Positions 24,662 through 33,915 of a stretch of DNA of 64,000 bases are shown in pieces. Within the stretch, counting starts at the first letter, position 1. The number at the start of each line of letters is the position of its first letter. This DNA comes from Microbacterium esteraromaticum. GTDB lineage: Bacteria; Actinomycetota; Actinomycetes; Actinomycetales; Microbacteriaceae. The position numbers and the translations under genes were made by a program. The stretch covers positions 558,001-622,000 of the forward strand of contig NZ_JAEMWU010000001.1 of assembly GCF_017303215.1 (NCBI RefSeq), given 5' to 3'. A model generated the notes under the pieces. It saw only the letters and a list, made by a program, of their open reading frames with translations, had not been told where the DNA came from and made no database searches.

Positions 24662-25523
24662 GAAGGCTACGGTGAACAGGGTGACGGGCCGCATTTCGCT
24701 GTTCAGGACGCTCCGGGAGAATGTGCTGGCGTTGGTCGGTACCGTCATCATCGTCATTTTCGTAGTGGTCGCACTCGGTGCCAACGTGTTGACGCCTTAC
24801 GAGCCAAACGTTCAAGACCCCAATGCGGTGGGTCTCTCGCCCGGCTCTCCAGGCCATCTGCTTGGAACTGATAGCTACGGACGGGATACGGCTACACGTC
24901 TGTTTTACGGTGCGCGCATCTCACTTTGGGTCGGGATCGCCGTTGTGATCATCACCGTGGTTTTCGGGGTTTTCTTCGGAATATTGGCTGGCTACTACAA
25001 GCGTCTAGACGCCGTGATCATGCGAGGCGCGGATATTATGTTCGCGTTTCCGGACATTCTGCTGGCGCTCCTGATCATGTCAATCTTGGGCACCAACATC
25101 ACGAACATCATCATCGCGATTAGCATTGGTTCCATTCCTTCGTGCGCGAGGGTCGTAAGGGGAAGTGTCCTCCAAGCGCGCGATAAGGACTATGTCGGCG
25201 CAATCCGTGCACTCGGCGGTTCAGACCTCCGCATCGCTGTAAAGCACATCTTGCCGAACGTTATGGCGCCGGTAATCGTGTTTGCAACGATGCGTCTGGG
25301 GTCCGCAATTCTGTCTACAGCGGCTCTCAGCTACCTGGGTCTTGGCGCCCAACCTCCGACGCCGGAGTGGGGCGCCATGATCTCGGAGGGGCAAAAGTAT
25401 ATGTTTACGCTGCCGCACTTGATCATTGTGCCTGGCGTGGCAATAGCGCTCGTAATATTCTCTTTCAATGTCGTCGGCGATGCATTGCGTGATCGCCTTG
25501 ACCCCAAACTGGCAAAAGCATAA
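24648..25523 (+). CDS. dppC: Dipeptide/oligopeptide ABC transporter permease, DppC type
   Basis: 291-aa second permease of the peptide importer. The N-terminal OppC_N segment and first helix (NVLALVGTVIIVIFVVVALG) are followed by GTDSYGRDTATRLFYGAR, typical of DppC, and a C-terminal EAA loop (DYVGAIRALGGSDLRIAVKHILPNV). It starts at ATG 24648 inside the dppB end, 14 nt overlap, so it is coupled; GTG 24672 is an alternative. It pairs with DppB to form the channel. Confidence 0.88.
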   Translation: MLFNEKATVNRVTGRISLFRTLRENVLALVGTVIIVIFVVVALGANVLTPYEPNVQDPNAVGLSPGSPGHLLGTDSYGRDTATRLFYGARISLWVGIAVVIITVVFGVFFGILAGYYKRLDAVIMRGADIMFAFPDILLALLIMSILGTNITNIIIAISIGSIPSCARVVRGSVLQARDKDYVGAIRALGGSDLRIAVKHILPNVMAPVIVFATMRLGSAILSTAALSYLGLGAQPPTPEWGAMISEGQKYMFTLPHLIIVPGVAIALVIFSFNVVGDALRDRLDPKLAKA

Positions 25524-25547
25524 ATGCTCTGAGGAGGGCAAAATTCA

Positions 25548-27095
25548 ATGACTGTAAGAAAGATGGTTCTTGGCGCCGGTGCTTTGCTGATTGCTGGCGT
25601 CCTCGTAATGACGGGATGCAGCGCGGCAGACCTCAAGGACGGCGGCGCTGCCGGAGAGGGGACGGGCAAGATTGTTCAGCTGCAGTCTGGCCAGATCTCA
25701 GGCCTCGCCCCCTACGCGAACAACAACTCGGCGTCGAACAACGCGATGCTGCAGATCTACGAGGGCCTTGTCGCCAGAGATCTCGAAACGAATGAGGTCG
25801 CGCCGCGTCTTGCGGAGTCATGGGAGCTCACCGACGACGTGACTTGGGTCTTTCACCTTGAGGAAGATGTGACGTTCCACGACGGAACGTCACTCAACGC
25901 AGACGCCGTTGTCTACAGTCTCGATCAGGTGGAGAGCAACCCCAGGGCGTCCCGAAAGTCGATGATGGAACCGATTGCGGACGTGACAGCGCTCGATGAC
26001 CTCACGGTGCAGATCACGACGAAGGAGCCGTACGGGCCGCTGCTCGACCTTCTCTCGCGCCCGCAGATGCGCATCATCAGCCCGGACGCCGATCAGAACT
26101 CGGACCTCAACCTGCATGGTGTGGGAACCGGTCCGTATGAGTTTGTCGAGTGGGTCCAGGGAGACCGGTTGACACTGAAAGCATACGGGGACTACTGGCG
26201 TGGCCGTCCTGTCGCGGATGAGTACATCATCCGTCAGGTGCCGGACTACAACACCGCGTTGTCGATGATGCAGTCCGGTGAGGCGGATTTCGTCGGGGGT
26301 ATCCCGATGCAGCAGGCCGGACGCGTGGAGTCGATGCAGGGCGTGGACCTCTATGAAAGCAGAGGAACGGGCGTTCGTTACCTGGGCATGAACATGGACC
26401 GGGAACCGATGAACAACGTCGAGTTCCGTCGCGCAATCTCAATGGCAATCGATCGGGACGCCTACATCGATCACATCGGCGGTCTGGGCCAGCGCACGGA
26501 CAGCTACGCAGGTACTGGCACTTTCGGCTATGACCCTTCGTCCGATGACCGTGGTGTTGCATACGACCCCGATGGTGCTCGCGAGATCATCGAAGACAAC
26601 GGCTGGGTCGGTGAGAGCATCGAGCTGGTCGCAAGCAACGCCGAAGACACGGTGGACATGGCGACGGTGATCCAGGCCGCGCTGGTAGATGTGGGTCTCG
26701 ACGTCGACATTCAGCTGTATGACGGTCCGACTGCCCTCGAGCGCGGCAGGGCCGGCGATCACGACATGTTCATCGCAGGATTCGCGTCTGGTGGCAGCAG
26801 CATGCTGTTCGACACGCTTCACTCGCTGAGCATCGACAACGGGAGCAATATGGCTCGGTTCTCGAACTCGGAGTTCGACGCGATGATCGATACGGCGAAC
26901 GCGACAGTTGATTCGGAACAGCGCGCGTCGATCCTCGCCGAGGCGAATCTGTTTGCGATGGAGCAGATGCCGTGGGTTGTGATGCGACACGACATGAGCG
27001 TCGTGGCCATGGATGAGGAGACCTCCGAGATGATTCGTCTCGGGCCGACAGGCGACGGTCACGTTCGCATCGTTCCGGCTGACGAAGCGAACTGA
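25548..27095 (+). CDS. dppA: ABC transporter substrate-binding lipoprotein, family 5 (peptide type)
   Basis: 515-aa extracellular peptide-binding lipoprotein. The signal peptide ends in the lipobox VMTGC, with acylated cysteine at residue 24. The mature part matches SBP_bac_5: APRLAESWELTDDVTWVFHLEEDVTFHDG near 85-115, then FRRAISMAIDRDAYI. It binds peptides outside the membrane and passes them to DppBC. GAGGAGG lies upstream at normal spacing. Specificity cannot be read directly, but the neighbouring hydrolases suggest modified or D-residue peptides. Confidence 0.88.
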   Translation: MTVRKMVLGAGALLIAGVLVMTGCSAADLKDGGAAGEGTGKIVQLQSGQISGLAPYANNNSASNNAMLQIYEGLVARDLETNEVAPRLAESWELTDDVTWVFHLEEDVTFHDGTSLNADAVVYSLDQVESNPRASRKSMMEPIADVTALDDLTVQITTKEPYGPLLDLLSRPQMRIISPDADQNSDLNLHGVGTGPYEFVEWVQGDRLTLKAYGDYWRGRPVADEYIIRQVPDYNTALSMMQSGEADFVGGIPMQQAGRVESMQGVDLYESRGTGVRYLGMNMDREPMNNVEFRRAISMAIDRDAYIDHIGGLGQRTDSYAGTGTFGYDPSSDDRGVAYDPDGAREIIEDNGWVGESIELVASNAEDTVDMATVIQAALVDVGLDVDIQLYDGPTALERGRAGDHDMFIAGFASGGSSMLFDTLHSLSIDNGSNMARFSNSEFDAMIDTANATVDSEQRASILAEANLFAMEQMPWVVMRHDMSVVAMDEETSEMIRLGPTGDGHVRIVPADEAN

Positions 27096-27130
27096 CGTGG
27101 CTTCGGTTCATCACTGTGAGGAGAGTTGCC

Positions 27131-27922
27131 GTGGCATCGCTGCTTGAAGTGCGTGGTCTAACCGTTTCGGCCGAGACCCGCTCAGGGCACCGTGACCTTG
27201 TCAAAGGGATCGACTTCACGGTCGAAGAAGGAGAGGTAGTCTGCATCGTCGGTGAGTCGGGCTCTGGCAAGAGCATGTCTTCGCTGTCGATCATCGATCT
27301 ACTGCCGGCCGGGGTAATGCGGCGCTCCGGAGAGATCATGTTCGACGGTCGGCGAATCGACTCGCTTTCGCGCCGGGATATGTCTCGGCTGCGCGGTTCC
27401 GAGATCTCGATGATCTTTCAGGAGCCGATGACGGCACTCAATCCTGTCTTCGAGATTGGATTCCAACTGGTGGAGCCGCTGATGTATCACCAGGGACTCA
27501 GCCGCGCTGAGGCGCTGAAGGTCGCAATCGAGAGTCTTCGCCTATGTGGTATTCCGAACCCCGACCAGCGGGTGAAGCAGTACCCTCACCAGCTGTCTGG
27601 TGGCATGAGGCAGCGAGTCATGATCGCGATGGCGATGTCCTGCCAGCCGCGGCTTCTCCTCGCCGACGAGCCGACCACGGCGCTTGACGTAACCGTGCAA
27701 TCGCAGATCCTTCACCTGCTGATGGACCTGCGAAGACGCTTCGGCACAGGGCTCTTGTTCGTGACTCATGATATGGGCGTCGTGGCTGAAATCGCGGATC
27801 GCGTGATCGTCATGAAGGCAGGTTCGATTGTTGAATCCGGGCCGGTCGTGACGGTCTTCGAAAACCCGGCGACGGAGTACACGAGGAACCTTCTAGCCGC
27901 TGCGCGTGCTGTCGCCTCGTGA
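27131..27922 (+). CDS. dppD: Peptide ABC transporter ATP-binding protein, DppD type
   Basis: 263-aa ATPase of the importer. Walker A GESGSGKS near residue 40, signature LSGGMRQR near 155 and Walker [13 protein letters not shown] near 175 are intact. GTG 27131 is chosen because GAGGAG ends 7 nt before it; GTG 27116 contains that ribosome site and is unlikely. It stops close to residue 263, so much of the oligopeptide-type C-terminal extension is missing, but this length is common for DppD-like ATPases. Confidence 0.87.
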   Translation: MASLLEVRGLTVSAETRSGHRDLVKGIDFTVEEGEVVCIVGESGSGKSMSSLSIIDLLPAGVMRRSGEIMFDGRRIDSLSRRDMSRLRGSEISMIFQEPMTALNPVFEIGFQLVEPLMYHQGLSRAEALKVAIESLRLCGIPNPDQRVKQYPHQLSGGMRQRVMIAMAMSCQPRLLLADEPTTALDVTVQSQILHLLMDLRRRFGTGLLFVTHDMGVVAEIADRVIVMKAGSIVESGPVVTVFENPATEYTRNLLAAARAVAS

Positions 27923-27942
27923 TCGCGCATTGAGGAAATGGA

Positions 27943-28755
27943 GTGAGTTTGGTGGATCCGATTCTCGAGTGCGAGTCGCTGGTCAAAACATACAAAGGTC
28001 CCTGGTCAAAGGGGAAACGACGGAACGTTGATGCATTGCACGACGTTTCGCTGCAGGTGCGCGCAGGGGCGACCCTTGGCATCGTCGGGGAAAGCGGCTC
28101 CGGTAAGTCGACGCTCGGACGACTGTTGATCAATCTTGAGACTCCAACGTCTGGTTCCGTGAGATTCAGGGGACGTGAACTCAGAGGGGGAGGGCGTCGT
28201 GAAGCACTGGAGATGCGGAAGCAGCTGCAGATCGTTTTTCAGGACCCGTACGAGTCGCTCAACCCGCGCTTGCGAGTCGGAGATGCGCTGACTGAGGCAC
28301 TGGAGATCCAGACGCGCATGACGCGTAGAGAGCGGCGGGCAAAGGCGCTTGATTTTCTGGCACGCGTCGGGCTCAGCGCCGAGGACTTCGCGAAGTTCCC
28401 GCATCAATTCAGTGGCGGCCAACGACAGCGCGTATGCATCGCTCGCGCACTCATCGTCGATCCTGCGCTTGTGGTGTGCGATGAGGCGGTGTCAGCGCTC
28501 GACGTGTCCATCCAAGCCTCGATACTTGAGCTTCTGGGTGAGCTGCAGAGAGACCTAGGTCTCACGTACGTCTTCATCTCCCATGACCTTGGGGTCATCA
28601 AGAACATCGCGGATGACGTTGTCGTGATGCAGTCGGGACGCGTCGTGGAGAGAGGAACCGTCAACCAGATCTTCGCGTCGCCGCAGACCGACTACACGCG
28701 CGAGCTTCTCGACGCCGCGCCAATCGTAGACCCACACTCCACGCGCTACCGATGA
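27943..28755 (+). CDS. dppF: Peptide ABC transporter ATP-binding protein, DppF type
   Basis: 270-aa second ATPase, completing the DppBCADF importer. Walker [10 protein letters not shown] near residue 49, signature FSGGQRQR near 155 and Walker B LVVCDEAVSALD near 176 are intact, and QDPYESLNPR follows the DppF pattern. GTG 27943 follows GAGG at ~9 nt; GTG 27952 is possible. Only 20 nt separate it from dppD. Confidence 0.88.
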   Translation: MSLVDPILECESLVKTYKGPWSKGKRRNVDALHDVSLQVRAGATLGIVGESGSGKSTLGRLLINLETPTSGSVRFRGRELRGGGRREALEMRKQLQIVFQDPYESLNPRLRVGDALTEALEIQTRMTRRERRAKALDFLARVGLSAEDFAKFPHQFSGGQRQRVCIARALIVDPALVVCDEAVSALDVSIQASILELLGELQRDLGLTYVFISHDLGVIKNIADDVVVMQSGRVVERGTVNQIFASPQTDYTRELLDAAPIVDPHSTRYR

Positions 28756-28828
28756 CTTGTCTCACCTTGAGCGTTCAGTCGGTGTAGTGCCGTTGTTGGA
28801 GGGAGAGCGACTCGTTGGAAGAAAGAAC

Positions 28829-30283
28829 ATGACAAACACTCTGAAGTCCCCGTCATTCGACCCGACGCCGTGGGAGTCCTATCTCGCGGAAGTAGCGCGA
28901 AGATATCACGTGCCTGGAGTTCTCGCCGGAGTCGCACAGATCGATACCCGAACGGGGCGTCAGAAACGCTTCGTCGCTAGTGCGGGCCTGACGTCGCTGA
29001 CAACCCGAGTTGCGACCGACCGTAGCACCGTCGGCCAGATCGGGTCCGTGACGAAACTCTTCACGTCGCTGATGATCATGCAGTTACGTGAAGAGGGAAA
29101 GCTCAACCTTGACGACAGGGTGATCGATTTCCTTCCCGAGTTTCGGCTCAGCAGTGAGTTCTATCGAGATGTGACTATCCGACACCTGCTCACGCACACG
29201 TCCGGTATCAACGGTGACGTGTTCTTCGATGCGGGACGAGGCGAGGATGCCATCGAGAGGTTCGTCGGCTCACTGGCATCGGTCGGGTCGATCTTCGCCC
29301 CGGGGCGAGGATGGTCGTACTGCAACGCGGGGTTCACGATCGCGGGACGCGTCACGGAGGTTCTCGACGGGCGCCCATGGGCTGAATCACTGGACCAGCG
29401 TGTGAGAAAGCGTCTCGGACTCAAGAACTTCTTCACTCTGCCGGAAGAAGTGATGGCTCATCGCTACCTAGTGGGGCACGTCCGCGAAGGCGGACAAGGA
29501 CTCTGGAAGCCAGTCCCGGTCCCAGACATGCATCAGGGCAGAAGCCCGGCCGGGATCGTCATCAGCGACGTTGACAGCCTGCTCGACTTCGGGATCGCCT
29601 GCATGAGAGGTGGGGACGCAGGGAACGGGCAACGACTCGTGTCGCCCGAAACCGTCGCGGAGATGTGGAAACCCGCGGTGGATCTCGACGCTCGCCTGTC
29701 GGCCGCCACGTCGGCGCAGCGCACGCTGGGGTGGATGCACGATCAGTGGGGCTCTCATCGAGTGGTGGGCCACGGGGGCAGCAAGCTGGGAAACAACGCA
29801 TGGTTCCGAGTCCTCCCCGACGACGGAACGGTTTTCGCTGTTCTCTGCAACGGTGGTCTCGCGGCCGACGCGGGAAACGAGATCTGCGCCGCGCTCGCGG
29901 AAACCTATGTCGGTGCTGTGGTGCCGCCCAGGTCAGCCGCCCTCCCCAACGCGAAGGTCGAGATCGAGGACAGCTGGTTAGGCACCTACAATGACGCGGT
30001 GACGACGCTGAAGGTGGCGCGCGCGGCTGACGGTGGATACTCGGTGACCGTCGATAGAAGCCGGCTTCGAACACGTCGCTCAGCCATGGCAACGTCCGCA
30101 CCGCAGCAGATGATGCTGCGTTCTACGGGGATCGCGTATCAGTTCCTCGCGCGAGCAGACGAGCTCTCGAGCTTCACGCCAGTTGCGTTTACCGAGGTTG
30201 ACGGCGAACGTTGCGTCTACCTCGGGACACGCTGCCTTCCACAGAACCGAGGTACCTATGAAGGCGAGCAAAATGAATCCTGA
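28829..30283 (+). CDS. Serine hydrolase of the beta-lactamase/D-aminopeptidase family (S12-like)
   Basis: 484-aa penicillin-binding-fold hydrolase. The three active-site elements are present: SxxK in GSVTK near residue 73, YxN in SYCN near 164 and HGG in VGHGGSK near 315, followed by a ~130-residue C-terminal domain like those of D-aminopeptidases and esterases of this family. No signal peptide is visible, so it probably works in the cytoplasm on imported substrate. S12 enzymes cleave D-amino-acid amides and peptides, esters or beta-lactams. I start at ATG 28829, after GGAAG; upstream TTG/GTG codons would add ~24 unlikely residues. It follows dppF in the same direction. Confidence 0.8.
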   Translation: MTNTLKSPSFDPTPWESYLAEVARRYHVPGVLAGVAQIDTRTGRQKRFVASAGLTSLTTRVATDRSTVGQIGSVTKLFTSLMIMQLREEGKLNLDDRVIDFLPEFRLSSEFYRDVTIRHLLTHTSGINGDVFFDAGRGEDAIERFVGSLASVGSIFAPGRGWSYCNAGFTIAGRVTEVLDGRPWAESLDQRVRKRLGLKNFFTLPEEVMAHRYLVGHVREGGQGLWKPVPVPDMHQGRSPAGIVISDVDSLLDFGIACMRGGDAGNGQRLVSPETVAEMWKPAVDLDARLSAATSAQRTLGWMHDQWGSHRVVGHGGSKLGNNAWFRVLPDDGTVFAVLCNGGLAADAGNEICAALAETYVGAVVPPRSAALPNAKVEIEDSWLGTYNDAVTTLKVARAADGGYSVTVDRSRLRTRRSAMATSAPQQMMLRSTGIAYQFLARADELSSFTPVAFTEVDGERCVYLGTRCLPQNRGTYEGEQNES

Positions 30284-32279
30284 CGACGTCTTCTCTGATT
30301 TCGGTGACATCGAAGCCTTCTCACGGGTATGCCGGATCGACTCGATTGCGGCGTCCGCAGCCGGAAGGGTCGTTGCGGAGGTGCGTTGGCCGGTGAGCTC
30401 CGGCGCGCGGCTGAAATCGTCGCTCTGGGAGCTTGACCCTCACGGCGAGAAGCGAGCGCGACGCATCACATTCTCGGAGGAGGGGGAGCGAGCGCCGCGA
30501 TTCTGTGCGGACGGTTCGTTGATCTTCGTCTCACGTCGGCACGGTGGTGCGGGAGAGGGAGAACCGCGCCAGACGTCGCTATGGCGGCTTCCTGAGCACG
30601 GGGAGGCCCACAGGCTTGCCGGTTTTGCGGGTGATCTCACCGTTCACGGGATTGCCGAAGACGGCACCGTTCTGGCGTCCACCAGTGTGCTCGTGGGCAG
30701 CAATCTGGACAACGACGCAACGCGACGCAAAGAACGTCGCGAGTCCGAGAGGAGCACTATTCTCCACACGGGGATGCCCATCCGTCACTACGACCGGGAG
30801 TTGGGGGAGGCCTGCCCCCATCTCGTTCTGGTTCGACCTGATGGCGGCGTCGTCGACTTGACTCCCGACGTCGACGCGATCGCGCTGGTCGGGGTCACCG
30901 CTGATATCTCGCCCGACGGGCGGCGGGTCGTGACGACGTGGAAAGAACGACTCACCGGCGCTGCGACGCGTGCGAACCTCATGCTCATCGACACGCACAC
31001 TCTGGAGCAGACGCCGTACCTGTCCTGTGCCGACGGGGCCGATTTCACCGCACCTGTCTTCTCGCCAAGCGGGGCGCGACTCGCGGTCACCCGCACGACA
31101 CGCCCCACTCCGACCGACCCGCAGTACGCGTTCCTCGAGATCCGAACCCTCGATGGTGACGCCGACGCCGTTGTAGCCGACGTGGGAGATATGACGGTCA
31201 AGGAGTACACCTGGCAAGCTGAGGAGAATCTCCTGGCTACGGGCGACCTGCATTCGTCTGGCGCGGTTATCTCCATCGACTCGGCGAATGGGCGCTCTGT
31301 CGCGATCGTGACTGGCGGTGTCTTCGCTTCGTTGGCCACCACGGCTGGAGAAGATGTCTTCGCCCTACGCAACAGCCTGCTCGCGCCGTCTGAACCCGTT
31401 CGCCTGCGACATCCGGACCTGCCTTTTGCGTTGCCCGCGCCCGGCCGCATCGGCGCTCTTCCCGGGCGGCTGGAGCGCGTCGAGGTGGAGGTGGACGGCA
31501 CCCGCGTCGGCGGATGGCTGTGCACGCCGAACTCCGCGACAATTTCCCATCCCGCCCCAGCCATGTTGTGGGTGCACGGCGGGCCCCACAGCTCGTACAA
31601 CGCGTGGGGATGGCGCTGGAACCCGTGGCTGGCCGTTGCTAGAGGGTATGCAGTACTGATGCCGGACCCCGCGATGTCGACGGGGTACGGGCACAGCGGG
31701 CTGAAGCGCGGGTGGCCGAGGCGGCCAGACGTGGTGTATCGGGAATGCGAGGCGCTCTTCGATCAGGTCATTCGCCGCGACGAGATCGACCACACCCGCA
31801 CGGCGATGCTTGGAGGATCCTTCGGCGGCTTCATGGCCAACTGGATTGCTGGGCAGACCGATCGGTTCGATGCGATCGTGAGTCACGCGTCGCTTTGGGC
31901 TCTAGACCAGCAACACCGCACAACGGATCTGGCAACTGACAAGATGCGCGCTCACGGGCACGAGGCCGACAACGCCGATTGGTATCGTGCATTCTCACCC
32001 AACGTCAACCTGTCTCGCGTGGTGACTCCCATGCTGATCACGCACGGAAATCAAGATTATCGGGTTCCCGTCAGCGAGTCACTGCGCATGTGGTGGGACC
32101 TTGTGTCGAGCTGGGACGGGCCCCCGGAAACAATGCCGCACCGCTTTCTGCAAATGACGAACGAGAACCACGCAATCGTTCGACCGTCGAATACGAAGAC
32201 TTGGATTCAGGTCGTTCTGGCGTTCTGCGATCAGCACGTCCTGGGCGCGGGCCCTATCAGTGAGGAGCTTGTCTCGTGA
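30258..32279 (+). CDS. S9 family peptidase (prolyl oligopeptidase-like)
   Basis: 673-aa serine peptidase: an N-terminal beta-propeller-like region (about residues 1-400) and a C-terminal alpha/beta-hydrolase domain. The catalytic Ser is in GGSFGGF near 519, Asp in HGNQDYR near 598 and His in NENHAI near 637. There is no signal peptide, so it is cytoplasmic. The family cleaves short peptides, often after proline, or acyl-amino acids from N-blocked peptides. ATG 30258 (GAGG upstream) and ATG 30273 (AAGG upstream) are both plausible; both overlap the end of the S12 gene, so translation is coupled. Confidence 0.85.
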   Translation: MKASKMNPDDVFSDFGDIEAFSRVCRIDSIAASAAGRVVAEVRWPVSSGARLKSSLWELDPHGEKRARRITFSEEGERAPRFCADGSLIFVSRRHGGAGEGEPRQTSLWRLPEHGEAHRLAGFAGDLTVHGIAEDGTVLASTSVLVGSNLDNDATRRKERRESERSTILHTGMPIRHYDRELGEACPHLVLVRPDGGVVDLTPDVDAIALVGVTADISPDGRRVVTTWKERLTGAATRANLMLIDTHTLEQTPYLSCADGADFTAPVFSPSGARLAVTRTTRPTPTDPQYAFLEIRTLDGDADAVVADVGDMTVKEYTWQAEENLLATGDLHSSGAVISIDSANGRSVAIVTGGVFASLATTAGEDVFALRNSLLAPSEPVRLRHPDLPFALPAPGRIGALPGRLERVEVEVDGTRVGGWLCTPNSATISHPAPAMLWVHGGPHSSYNAWGWRWNPWLAVARGYAVLMPDPAMSTGYGHSGLKRGWPRRPDVVYRECEALFDQVIRRDEIDHTRTAMLGGSFGGFMANWIAGQTDRFDAIVSHASLWALDQQHRTTDLATDKMRAHGHEADNADWYRAFSPNVNLSRVVTPMLITHGNQDYRVPVSESLRMWWDLVSSWDGPPETMPHRFLQMTNENHAIVRPSNTKTWIQVVLAFCDQHVLGAGPISEELVS

Positions 32280-33865
32280 ACCGCGCGCCAGCTGGAAAGA
32301 CTGTGCTTGGCCCAAACGGTGACGAAGAGTCACGAATGACGCCCACGGCAGACCGTTCGTTGGATGTCGTTCTGGTGAACGGTCGGGTGATTGACCCCGA
32401 GTCGGGCGTCGACGGACTGCGACACGTCGGCATCCGAGGTAGCAAGATCGTGAGCATTCAGTCGGCTAGTGAGCCTCCGCCGCACGCGACTCGATTGATG
32501 GATATCGCCGGTTCTGTGATTGCTCCCGGGTTCGTCGATGTTCACAGCCACGCTCAGACGGTGAACGGCCTGCGTCTTCAAGCGCTTGACGGTGTGACGA
32601 CCAGCCTCGATCTCGAAGCGGGGGTTGGCCCAGTCGCTGCGACCCACGTGGAGGTCGCGGCGCAAGGGCGGCCGACCAACTACGGGTATGCGTCGAACTG
32701 GCTTGCCGCGAGAGTAAGCGAGATCGAAGGGATCGCTCTCGAGCCGAACGGGAACGTGAAGAACGGCTCCGCGTCTGTTCTGGGTGCGAAGCTCGGCAGG
32801 GATGCCTGGCGCCGGCCCTCTACGCCGGACGTCGTAGACAGGATCATCGACCGTGTCGCGGCGGGGGTTGCGGAGGGCGGCATTGGCGTTGGAGTTCTCC
32901 TTGGCTATGCACCGGACTCGGGAAGGGTTGAAATGCTGAAACTCGCGCGACGCGCGAGTGCTCTCGGTGTGCCGCTGTTCGTCCATGGTCGATACAAGGA
33001 AGCGGATGATCCGCTCTCCGGGATTGAGGGTGTCTTGGAGCTTATCGCTCTAGCCGCCGCGACCGACGCTCATATTCATCTCTGCCACATCAACTCGACG
33101 TACTCTCTCCAGGCGGATCTCATCCTCGATGCCATTGAGGGAGCGCAGAAGAGCGGAATTCGGGTGACGACGGAAGCATATCCATATCACGCATCCTCTA
33201 CCGTCATCGGTGCACCTTTTCTCTCGCCCGAGCAGATGTCGAGCCGCGGAAAGCGGCCAACGAGTATCCGATACCTAAAGACCGGCGAGCGGGTTTCAGA
33301 CTTCCAGCGACTCGCCCAGCTGAGATCCGAGGACCCCGGAGGGACCGTTGTCGTGGACTACCTGGATCCCGATGATCCGGCACAGATCGCATTGCTCCAC
33401 AAGATGGTGAGTTTCCCCGGAACCGTCGTGGCCTCCGACGCGATGCTGCTTCAACTCAACGGCCGCCGGAATGGCGCAGACATCGAGACCCGATGGCCTG
33501 TGCCGCCGGGAGTCTTCGCGCATCCGCGGACTGCTGGGACGTTCTCGCGGACACTCGGACACATCAGTCGTGAGCTCGGGCTGATGTCGTTGAACGAGGC
33601 GATCTCGCGTTGCAGTTATCTTCCGGCGAAGATGCTAGAGGGTTTCGTCCCGGCGATGCGCACCAAGGGGCGGATCCAAGTGGGTTGCGACGCGGACATC
33701 GTGGTGTTTGATCCCGAGACCATCCGTGACCGCGCCGACTTTGAGACTCTGAAACCGTCGATAGGCGTCGAACAGGTGCTCGTCAACGGCGAGTTCGTCG
33801 TGCAGAACGGCACGCTTCTTCCTGAGGCACTGCCTGGTCGCGCGATCCGGTCGGAGGTCGGCTGA
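32276..33865 (+). CDS. N-acyl-D-amino-acid deacylase/D-aminoacylase-like amidohydrolase
   Basis: 529-aa amidohydrolase of the D-aminoacylase group. DVHSHAQ near residue 89 supplies the first metal ligands, the layout GGIGVGVLLGYAP... and HLCHINST follows the D-aminoacylase pattern, and a conserved aspartate sits in ASDAM near 388. The family releases D-amino acids from their N-acyl or N-carbamoyl forms, or handles related D-configured substrates. GTG 32276 overlaps the previous stop (GTGA), so it is the last gene of the catabolic cluster. The exact acyl group is unknown. Confidence 0.78.
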   Translation: MNRAPAGKTVLGPNGDEESRMTPTADRSLDVVLVNGRVIDPESGVDGLRHVGIRGSKIVSIQSASEPPPHATRLMDIAGSVIAPGFVDVHSHAQTVNGLRLQALDGVTTSLDLEAGVGPVAATHVEVAAQGRPTNYGYASNWLAARVSEIEGIALEPNGNVKNGSASVLGAKLGRDAWRRPSTPDVVDRIIDRVAAGVAEGGIGVGVLLGYAPDSGRVEMLKLARRASALGVPLFVHGRYKEADDPLSGIEGVLELIALAAATDAHIHLCHINSTYSLQADLILDAIEGAQKSGIRVTTEAYPYHASSTVIGAPFLSPEQMSSRGKRPTSIRYLKTGERVSDFQRLAQLRSEDPGGTVVVDYLDPDDPAQIALLHKMVSFPGTVVASDAMLLQLNGRRNGADIETRWPVPPGVFAHPRTAGTFSRTLGHISRELGLMSLNEAISRCSYLPAKMLEGFVPAMRTKGRIQVGCDADIVVFDPETIRDRADFETLKPSIGVEQVLVNGEFVVQNGTLLPEALPGRAIRSEVG

Positions 33866-33915
33866 AGCCACGGCGTGATTCGCCTGTATGGCTTGCGCGC
33901 ATCCGCACGTCCCAC

